DNA of 40,511 nucleotides from assembly GCA_005776365.1 (NCBI GenBank), contig SXPK01000169.1, forward strand, positions 1-40,511. The letters run 5' to 3'. Under the pieces are notes generated by a model. It was given only the letters and a program-made list of their open reading frames with translations. It was not told the origin of the DNA and ran no database searches. Both the position numbers and the translations under genes were made by a program. This stretch comes from Planctomycetia bacterium. Its GTDB lineage: Bacteria; Planctomycetota; UBA1135; UBA2386. Positions 34,477 through 40,511 of this stretch are shown in pieces (position 1 is the first letter of the stretch; each line of letters begins with the position of its first letter).

Positions 34477-36024
34477 TCAGCGTCGGTCCAGGACCACGTA
34501 GCCACGGAAGCGCCCGCGTTCGATCGGGACCAACGTGTAGCGAGCTGGGATGTGCTCGTTCGCGAGCGTGTCGAGCAGACCGTCCTTCGTGCCGCGCAAG
34601 AGCGCGAGCGCATCATCGGTGATCAACAACTGGCCGCCCTTCTGCCGGATCTGCTGCGCCTGCACGTCGAACCAGAGGAACACGTGCTCGCGCACGCGAT
34701 ACTCGGGGAAGCGGAAGAGCCACAGCCACAGCCCATAGACCGTCAGCACCGTGTTTGGTTCGGCGTGCATCGGTTCGCTGCCGCATTCGGGCCGCAACTG
34801 CAGGATCGAGTCCAGCTCGCTGTAGCCGCCGATCAGGATGCGCGCCTTCTTGTCGTCCAGCACGGCGAGCGCATCGCGGCCGTAGGCGAGATCGCTCGGA
34901 ACGCGCGGTGACGAGAACATCACGGCAAGAGCCGCAGCGAGCCCGATGACCGGCAACGCGATGGCAACCCGCTGCGGCACGAGGCGCAGCGCGAGCATCG
35001 CGCCCGGGAGCCCCAGCGGCAGGAAGTAGGCCCCGAACTCGTAGGTCGCAAGCGGTGGCAGATACTCGGGCTTCTGCATCACCGCGAGCGGCCCGAGCAA
35101 CATCGTCGTCAACACAAGGTAGACCGCGACCGTCGCACAAAACGCCGCGGCGTCGCGGCGAAGATCCCGACGCAGCAACGCGAATGGCGCGAGCACGGAC
35201 ACCGGGAACAACGGCACGAGCCATTCGTGCCAGACGATGCGCGGGAGTTGGCCCCAATCCGTGCCTAGCGACCGCAAGAACGCGAAGTAGGACGCCGCGC
35301 CAGCCTCTGGGTTGGGATCGGCGAGGACTTCATCCGGCAGCACGAGACGCGGCGCCATCCACGCAACGAACGCGTGCGGCAAGGCGATTGCAATCGCGTG
35401 CGGGAGCATGCGAACGAGCGACGCCATGCTGGGCGTGCGCGCGACCGCGAACAGCCCAAAGGTCAAGAGCAACAGATGCCCCGTTGCATGCGTCGCGGCC
35501 GCCACGCCGGTGGAGAGGCCGAGAAGCCACGCGTTGCCCCACGATGGGCGCGCGAGATAGCGCGCACAAAGCCACCACGCGACGCCTGCCGGCAGCAGGA
35601 ACACTGCGTGGATCTCCACCATCGAGCCATAGTAGAGAATGCCAAAGCACGCGACCGCGGTCGCAGCAGTCAGCGCCGCAGATCGACGATCCATCCACAG
35701 CGCAAGGCACGCACGATGGAAAAACACCGCACCGAAGGCCGCGCCGAGCGATGACGCAAAGGCCGCCGCGCGCACGACGGACACGCCAAAGGGCTCCAGC
35801 GCATCGACGACGAGACCCGCGAGCGGCAAGTAGAAGGGGTGCCGCGGATTCTGGTGCACGCCGCGCTCGAGGTGCGACAAGAAGCTGTAGGCATCCAGGC
35901 CGTGCCAGACTCCGCGCACGAGTAAGGAGCACGCGAGCAACGTGCCGAAGAACAACAACGCGGAGTCGAGCAGGTGCGCGCCGTGCGCGGCTGGTCCGTT
36001 CGTCGTTGTGCGGCTTGATTCCAT
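34477..36024 (-). CDS. Polytopic GT-C-like membrane protein
   Basis: 515 residues from ATG 36024. About ten membrane helices are visible (LLDSALLFFGTLLACSLLVRG, LTAATAVACFGILYYGSM, LLLLTFGLFAVA, AAFCATVAVYLVLTTMLLGPL, VAIALPVIGLAAALAVMF). A soluble ~110-residue end follows (AYGRDALAVLDDKKARILIGGYSELDSILQL...). The first outer loop HLERGVHQNPRHPFYLPLAGLVVDAL fits GT-C glycosyltransferases or DUF2723-like proteins, which move sugars from lipid carriers at the outer face. Acidic metal-ligand residues cannot be assigned safely. It heads the minus-strand run with the SUMF1 and Gfo/Idh genes. Confidence 0.8.
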   Translation of the reverse strand: MESSRTTTNGPAAHGAHLLDSALLFFGTLLACSLLVRGVWHGLDAYSFLSHLERGVHQNPRHPFYLPLAGLVVDALEPFGVSVVRAAAFASSLGAAFGAVFFHRACLALWMDRRSAALTAATAVACFGILYYGSMVEIHAVFLLPAGVAWWLCARYLARPSWGNAWLLGLSTGVAAATHATGHLLLLTFGLFAVARTPSMASLVRMLPHAIAIALPHAFVAWMAPRLVLPDEVLADPNPEAGAASYFAFLRSLGTDWGQLPRIVWHEWLVPLFPVSVLAPFALLRRDLRRDAAAFCATVAVYLVLTTMLLGPLAVMQKPEYLPPLATYEFGAYFLPLGLPGAMLALRLVPQRVAIALPVIGLAAALAVMFSSPRVPSDLAYGRDALAVLDDKKARILIGGYSELDSILQLRPECGSEPMHAEPNTVLTVYGLWLWLFRFPEYRVREHVFLWFDVQAQQIRQKGGQLLITDDALALLRGTKDGLLDTLANEHIPARYTLVPIERGRFRGYVVLDRR

Positions 36025-36171
36025 GCGTTCTTCGGTTCTGCAAGGTAGCCGCGCGCCGCGAACCCGACCACGGGCAGCAGCATCTGCAAGCTTGTTCTCC
36101 AAAGGGAAAACCCATCCGCCGCCGCGCCACGAACGCAGATGCAGGCTGATGCATCGGTCGCGCGATCCGCC

Positions 36172-36190
36172 TATCGTCCTCGCCCCGAGG
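36172..36190 (+). promoter_or_regulatory. -10-like TATCGT and Shine-Dalgarno of the TIM-barrel gene
   Basis: TATCGT (36172-36177), then GAGG (36187-36190) 5 nt before ATG 36196. Together they fix the start and suggest a very short leader. Confidence 0.45.
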
Positions 36191-36195
36191 TTCCT

Positions 36196-37107
36196 ATGCA
36201 TCGCCGCGACTTTCTCCTGACCGCCAGTTCCGCCGCCGCTTCACTTGCCGCCGCAACCGCTGCGCAAGAGCCCGCAGTCGCAGCCAAGAAGGGCCCCGCG
36301 CCCTTCCGGCTCAAGTACTCGCCGCACTTCGGCATGTTCGACAACCACGCGCCCGACATGCTCGATCAGCTGCAGTTCGCGGCGGACGAGGGCTTTGTCG
36401 GGTGGGAGGACAACGGCATGGGCGGCCGATCGACGGAAGAGCAGGAGAAGATCGCCAAGAAGATGCAGGCATGCGGCATCGAAATGGGCGTGTTCGTCGC
36501 GCACGCCGACTGGAACAACCCATCCTTCGCGTCGGGCAACAAGGATCACGCCGCGCGAGTGCTCGAGGAGATGCACAAGGCCGTCGAGATCAGCAAGCGC
36601 GTTCACGCGAAGTGGTGCACCGTCGTACCCGGCCTCATCGACCACCGACTCGACTTTGGCTATCAGATGGCCAACACGATCGACCTGCTGCGGCGCTGCG
36701 CCGAGATCACCGGCAAGAGCAACTTGACGCTGGTCCTCGAGCCACTCAATCGTCGCGATCATCCGGAGCTGTTCCTGACCGGCGTGCCGCAGGGCTACGA
36801 GATCTGCCGCGGCGTGAACTCGCCCTTCTGCAAGATCCTCGACGACCTCTACCACCAGCAGATCACCGAGGGGAACCTGATCCCCAACATCGACCGCGCG
36901 TGGTCCGAGATCGCCTACTTTCAGACGGGCGACAATCCGGGCCGCCGCGAGCCGTGGACCGGCGAAATCAACTACCGCAACGTCTTCAAGCACATCCACA
37001 GCAAGGGCTTCACCGGCATCGTCGGCATGGAGCACGGCAAGTCGCAGGGCGGCAAGGAAGGCGAGAAGAAACTCATCGACGCGTACCGACAAGCGGACGC
37101 ATTCTGA
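36196..37107 (+). CDS. Tat-exported hydroxypyruvate-isomerase-like TIM-barrel protein
   Basis: 303 residues from ATG 36196, where a twin-arginine signal begins (MHRRDFLLTASSAAASLAA). The frame runs further upstream, but GAGG 5 nt before this ATG decides. The barrel resembles Hyi/AP-endonuclease-2-type sugar isomerases: FRLKYSPHFGMF, DEGFVGWEDNG, LTLVLEPLN with a metal-binding Glu, CKILDDLYHQQITEGN with Asp and His, GDNPGRREPWTGEINY, and GIVGMEHG with a Glu. These acidic and His residues match the metal/proton-transfer site. It probably isomerises a small sugar acid or keto compound outside the cytoplasm. It is followed after 17 nt by the CCxxC-repeat gene, likely one operon. Confidence 0.93.
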   Translation: MHRRDFLLTASSAAASLAAATAAQEPAVAAKKGPAPFRLKYSPHFGMFDNHAPDMLDQLQFAADEGFVGWEDNGMGGRSTEEQEKIAKKMQACGIEMGVFVAHADWNNPSFASGNKDHAARVLEEMHKAVEISKRVHAKWCTVVPGLIDHRLDFGYQMANTIDLLRRCAEITGKSNLTLVLEPLNRRDHPELFLTGVPQGYEICRGVNSPFCKILDDLYHQQITEGNLIPNIDRAWSEIAYFQTGDNPGRREPWTGEINYRNVFKHIHSKGFTGIVGMEHGKSQGGKEGEKKLIDAYRQADAF

Positions 37108-37124
37108 CCCCTAGAGAGGCACCC

Positions 37125-37817
37125 ATGATCCGACTGTTCTCCGTTTGCGCAGCGCTGTTCTGCGCCGTTCTTCCCGCGCAGGACACGAAACCGGCCGAGC
37201 AGAAAAAGCCAGCCGCCATCGTGCAGAAGCCGGCGCTCTATCCAGACAACCTCTGCATCGTCTCCGACGAGCCGCTCGGGGAAGACGCAGTGTCCAAGAC
37301 GATCGAAGGCCAGACCTACAAGGCCTGCTGCAAGAAGTGTCTGGCCAAGGTCGAGAAGGACCCCGCGAAGTTCGGGGCAAAGCTCGCCGAGAAGCAGAAG
37401 GCTGTGCAACTCGCGAACTACCCGCTCAAGACTTGCACGATCTCGAAGGAAGAACTCGGCAGCATGGGCGAACCCGTGCAACTGATGCTCGAGGGAACCC
37501 TGGTCCAGCTCTGCTGCAAGAGCTGCACGAAGAAGGCGATGGCCAAGCCCGCGGAGATGGCGCAGATGATCAAGGACGCGGCCTACGCGGCGCAGCAAAA
37601 GAGCGCGAACACCTCGTGCCCGGTCGGCGGCGAGAAGCTCGAGGACACCGTCGTCGAAGTAATGTTCGGCACCAAGCTCGTCCGCTTCTGCTGCGAGAAG
37701 TGCGTGGCGAAGTTCGAGCAGGACCCGGCCAAGTACGCCGACAAGCTCGTGCCCGCCAAGGAAACGCCGGTGGCCGACGAGCCCGCGAAGGAAGAGAAGA
37801 AGGACGGCGGCAAGTAA
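37125..37817 (+). CDS. Secreted protein with three tandem CCxxC (YHS/TRASH-like) repeats
   Basis: 230 residues; GAGG 5 nt before ATG 37125. Signal peptide at about 1-18 (SVCAALFCAVLPAQ). Three repeats of about 60 residues follow, each with a lone Cys and, 24-26 residues on, CCxxC: C44 then C68-C69-C72, C104 then C130-C131-C134, C165 then C189-C190-C193. Each ends in K-x-(P)-A-(K/E), as in YHS-type metal-binding domains, where Cys residues bind heavy metal. The C-terminal tail is Lys/Glu-rich. The gene sits 17 nt after the TIM-barrel enzyme gene; it may supply or sense metal in the cell envelope. Metal binding is inferred from the Cys pattern. Confidence 0.85.
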   Translation: MIRLFSVCAALFCAVLPAQDTKPAEQKKPAAIVQKPALYPDNLCIVSDEPLGEDAVSKTIEGQTYKACCKKCLAKVEKDPAKFGAKLAEKQKAVQLANYPLKTCTISKEELGSMGEPVQLMLEGTLVQLCCKSCTKKAMAKPAEMAQMIKDAAYAAQQKSANTSCPVGGEKLEDTVVEVMFGTKLVRFCCEKCVAKFEQDPAKYADKLVPAKETPVADEPAKEEKKDGGK

Positions 37818-37920
37818 TCGCGGGTGCGACCGGCCCGCATCGCAGGATCGGCCGAAGGGCCTGGTGTTGGGCGCGAGATAGACCGCTGCGCAATGGGCGC
37901 TCGTTGGCCACAATGCGGCG

Positions 37921-39966
37921 ATGACCGCAAACCCGCAGCCCGACCTCGCCGCCTCACCGTTCGCCGATTGGCTCGCGAGCAGAGTCGCGGCACGTGCCGC
38001 GCTGGCGGCCCTCGTCACGCTCGCGTTCGGCACAGCGCTGCAGGCCGGACTCGTGCTCGACGCACCCAGCGTGATCGGTCAGGATCCGCGGCTGCACGGC
38101 CTCGACAGCCAGCGCCTCGCGGACATTCTGTTCGATGACTTCGGTGGAGAGGCACGCACGACCGCTGGCTACCGCCCGCTGACGACGCTGAGTTATGCGT
38201 TGCAGTACTCGGGGTTTGGCTGTGGCGTGGCGCCGTTCGGCTACGCGCTCGGCAACGTGCTGCTGCATTTGCTCAACGTGTTCTTGCTGCACGCATGCCT
38301 GCGACGCGCAACGAACAGCAACGCACTCGCGTTTGCAGCCGCGGCGCTGTGGGCCGTGCACCCGATTGCGAGCGAAGCGGTCGCCAATGTCGTGGGCCGC
38401 GCGGACCTGATCGCCGCATGTGGCGTGCTCTGCGGATACGCGCTGTTCCTCGGCGGCGGTGACGGGCCATACTCGCGAACGCGCAAGGCCGGCATCGCAC
38501 TCGCGCAGTTGCTAGCAGTGGGCGGCAAGGAGAGCGGCATCGTGCTGATGCCGCTGCTGCTGCTCGGGGACCTATGCAAGCCAGGCCGGGCGCCATGGCG
38601 GCAGCGCATCGGCGACGTGCACGCGTGGACACTCGCAGCGCTCGTGCTGTGGGCGATCCTGCGGGCCATCGCGATCGACGCGATCCCGGCGCCATCGGCC
38701 GCAGACAATCCCCTGCTCATCCTGCCCCTTTGGCAATCGCTCGGCGCCGCTGCGCTGCTGCAGCTTCGGTATGCCTACGTAATCCTCTGGCCCGCGTCGT
38801 TGTCTTGCGACTGGTCGTTTGACGCACTGCCTGTAACGGAACCGTGGTTCGTGTGGTCCGGCGTCTTTGCATTGGTGGCGCAGGTCTGGATCGCGGTGAT
38901 CGCGCTCCGTCGCCGCACGAGCGCGCCGACGACCGCGTTCCTCGCGCTCGCTTGGTTCGTCGCGTTTGCACCGGTCGCCAACGTCGCAACTCGCATCGGC
39001 ACGGTGTTTGGCGAGCGACTCGCCTATCTGCCAATGGCGATGCTGATCGCACTCGTGTGCGTCGCCGCTTCGCGCGTGCGTCAGCGCGTCGCAATGACGC
39101 TGCTCGCAGCGTGCGTCATCGCGCTCGCGGCGCGCACCAACCTGCGTAATCTGGAGTGGCATTCGCAAGAGACCTTGTGGCAAGCCGCCGTCGCGACTGC
39201 ACCTTCCTCATTCAAGGCGCACGGTTCGTACTCGGTCGCGCTGCACGAACGCGCCGTCCGCGAAAGCGCCGTCGCTTCGCACATCGATGAAGTCCTGCTG
39301 CACGCCGAGGCGGCGCGCGACATCGCCTTGCGCCTGCCACCGCGCGACGTTCCGGCCGACACGCTCGTCAACTATGCGGCCTTTCTGCGAGTGAAGGTCG
39401 CTGCAGTCGCCGAAGCCGATCGCCCGCAGTGGCGACAACGCGCGCGCTCCGAATACGAACGCGCCATCGACCTCGAAAAGCAAGCGCTCGCCGCCGCCGG
39501 CACGGAGCCCGACGCGCTGCACGGCAGCTTCCGGCTCTGGCTAGCGCACGGACAGTTCCTCGCCGAAGAACGTGACCACGAACGCGCGACTCAGAGCCTG
39601 CTGCGTGCGGTCGACCTCGCGCCGACGCCCGAAGCGCTGCTCGCTCTCGCGGATGCGTCGCTCGCCTCGGGCAAGTCGCGCGACGCGGCCATCGCCGCAG
39701 CACGGGCGGTTCTCGTCGACAACTCCACGTTGCGCGCATGGGACACGCTGCAACGCGCGTTCTCAGAGTGGAAGCCAGGCGGCGTGGCGGTAACGAATCG
39801 CCAAGACGGCTCACCGGTCTTCAACACCAAGCAGGACGGCCTGCGCCACCTGCTGATCGACGCCGCGAAAGCACAGCGCGAGGCGATGCGCGCGCGCGGT
39901 CACCACAAAGCCGCCGACATCTTCCATCGTCGCGCACAAGCCTCGCTCGGCCTGCGCCTCGACTGA
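37921..39966 (+). CDS. TMTC-like membrane protein with C-terminal TPR region
   Basis: 681 residues. Residues about 25-420 hold about ten membrane helices (AALAALVTLAFGTALQAGLVL, LGNVLLHLLNVFLLHACL, AFAAAALWAVHPIASEAVANV). The stretch YRPLTTLSYALQY, with VGRADLIAACGVL after it, matches TMTC-type O-mannosyltransferase-like proteins (GT-C fold), which use lipid-linked sugar outside the membrane. Residues about 430-681 are helical TPR-like repeats (ALHERAVRESAV, RSEYERAIDLEKQALAAAG, RATQSLLRAVDLAPTPEALLALADASLASGKSRDAAIAAARAVL). This order, membrane part then TPR, is the TMTC layout. A CACAAT hexamer 6 nt before the ATG hints at a leaderless mRNA. Transferase activity is inferred. Confidence 0.85.
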   Translation: MTANPQPDLAASPFADWLASRVAARAALAALVTLAFGTALQAGLVLDAPSVIGQDPRLHGLDSQRLADILFDDFGGEARTTAGYRPLTTLSYALQYSGFGCGVAPFGYALGNVLLHLLNVFLLHACLRRATNSNALAFAAAALWAVHPIASEAVANVVGRADLIAACGVLCGYALFLGGGDGPYSRTRKAGIALAQLLAVGGKESGIVLMPLLLLGDLCKPGRAPWRQRIGDVHAWTLAALVLWAILRAIAIDAIPAPSAADNPLLILPLWQSLGAAALLQLRYAYVILWPASLSCDWSFDALPVTEPWFVWSGVFALVAQVWIAVIALRRRTSAPTTAFLALAWFVAFAPVANVATRIGTVFGERLAYLPMAMLIALVCVAASRVRQRVAMTLLAACVIALAARTNLRNLEWHSQETLWQAAVATAPSSFKAHGSYSVALHERAVRESAVASHIDEVLLHAEAARDIALRLPPRDVPADTLVNYAAFLRVKVAAVAEADRPQWRQRARSEYERAIDLEKQALAAAGTEPDALHGSFRLWLAHGQFLAEERDHERATQSLLRAVDLAPTPEALLALADASLASGKSRDAAIAAARAVLVDNSTLRAWDTLQRAFSEWKPGGVAVTNRQDGSPVFNTKQDGLRHLLIDAAKAQREAMRARGHHKAADIFHRRAQASLGLRLD

Positions 39967-39976
39967 AGCAGGCGCG

Positions 39977-40511
39977 TCACTCTGCCGGTCGCTTGCGGAC
40001 GGCGAGGTACTGCTTGGGCCACGGAAAGTCCGCCACGCCGTATGCGTTCGCGGCGCGCAGCGTCAGGTAGGGGTCCTCGAGGTGCGCGCGCGCGATGGCG
40101 CAAAGGTCGGCGCGCCCGGCGCCGACGATCGTGTTGGCGTGATCGACGCCCTGGATGCCGCCGACCGCCATCACCGGCATGCCGGCCTCGTGCCGGATCT
40201 GCTCCGCAAATGGGACCTGGTACATGCGGCCGTAGACGGGCTTCGAGTCTGGCGAGTTGCCGGCCGACGACACGTCGATGCAGTCGCAGCCCTTCGCCTT
40301 CAGCCAGCGCGCAACCTGCACCGCATCTTCAATCGAAAACCCGCGCTCGCCGAGCCAGTCCGTCGCGGAGACACGAACGATGATCGGGCGATCCTGCGGC
40401 CATGCTGCGCGCACGGCATCGAATACTTCCAGTGGATAGCGCGCGCGATGCTCGAGGCTGCCGCCGGATTGATCGGTGCGCGCGTTCGACAGCGGCGACA
40501 GGAAGCTCGAC
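39977..40511 (-). CDS. NADH:flavin oxidoreductase / Old Yellow Enzyme (YqjM-like), 5' end beyond window
   Basis: The C-terminal ~178 residues are visible; the frame is open to the window edge (last full codon at 40510). It begins SFLSPLSNARTDQSGGSLEHRARYPLEVFDAVR, a hallmark of OYE-family TIM barrels (the SPL-x-N-x-R-D-x-GG motif for substrate and flavin). It continues with IVRVSATDW, CDCIDVSSAGNSP, MPVMAVGGIQG (FMN phosphate loop) and GRADLCAIARAHLEDPYL. The end FPWPKQYLA is typical of the YqjM subgroup. Such FMN enzymes reduce activated C=C bonds with NAD(P)H; the physiological substrate is unknown. The convergent TMTC-like gene ends 10 nt away. Confidence 0.95.
   Translation of the reverse strand, partial: SSFLSPLSNARTDQSGGSLEHRARYPLEVFDAVRAAWPQDRPIIVRVSATDWLGERGFSIEDAVQVARWLKAKGCDCIDVSSAGNSPDSKPVYGRMYQVPFAEQIRHEAGMPVMAVGGIQGVDHANTIVGAGRADLCAIARAHLEDPYLTLRAANAYGVADFPWPKQYLAVRKRPAE

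Overview
The window looks like a chromosomal segment of a high-GC member of the Planctomycetota. This is inferred from gene content. It has two ECF-sigma/Ser-Thr-kinase pairs, large secreted beta-propeller proteins ending in a planctomycete-style C-terminal module, Tat-exported Gfo/Idh/MocA and TIM-barrel sugar enzymes beside a secreted SUMF1-type protein, and a TMTC-like membrane/TPR protein. Many starts appear near-leaderless (a -10-like hexamer 6-8 nt before ATG); others have clear AGGAGG-type ribosome sites. I see no tRNA, rRNA or CRISPR array.

Layout. 1-3.6 kb: the 3' part of an ABC-F ATPase with an apparent 13-residue deletion in its second ATPase domain, then a secreted 12-kelch protein built by duplication of a 930-bp half. 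3.7-7.2 kb: a kinase-ECF sigma operon (minus strand) and a PilZ protein. 7.2-11 kb: a GT2-GT4 fusion glycosyltransferase and a lipoprotein. 11-14 kb: an XRE regulator sharing a symmetric promoter with that lipoprotein, a TolB-like lipoprotein, two small overlapping coiled-coil genes, and pdxH. 14.5-17.5 kb: a second ECF sigma-kinase pair in the opposite gene order; this kinase carries an N-terminal anti-sigma-type zinc finger. 17.5-22.3 kb: a secreted propeller protein, a beta-barrel porin and a solute-binding lipoprotein that looks frameshifted near its end.

22.4-27.4 kb is an accessory stretch: a VOC protein, a small exported protein, a second barrel protein, a chemoreceptor-like protein lacking the signalling hairpin, and a translationally linked 77-residue protein. 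Most of it lies between two inverted copies of a ~135-bp hairpin-bearing repeat. A duplicate of the VOC gene's 5' end sits at the right border. 27.5-32 kb looks lower in GC. It holds a Cys-rich secreted protein overlapping a membrane-anchored 564-residue protein, a broken IS701-like transposase, a methyltransferase, and a small secreted protein sharing an apparently undescribed C-terminal domain with the 564-residue protein.

32-40.5 kb is ordinary planctomycete metabolism and envelope biology. A minus-strand run encodes a GT-C-like membrane protein, a SUMF1-fold protein and a Gfo/Idh/MocA oxidoreductase. Divergent to it are a hydroxypyruvate-isomerase-like TIM barrel, a secreted three-repeat CCxxC protein, a TMTC-like protein and, convergent at the window edge, a partial Old Yellow Enzyme. 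The strongest candidates for something new are the shared domain of the 27.5/31.5 kb proteins, the headless chemoreceptor with its partner, and the repeat-bounded cassette.
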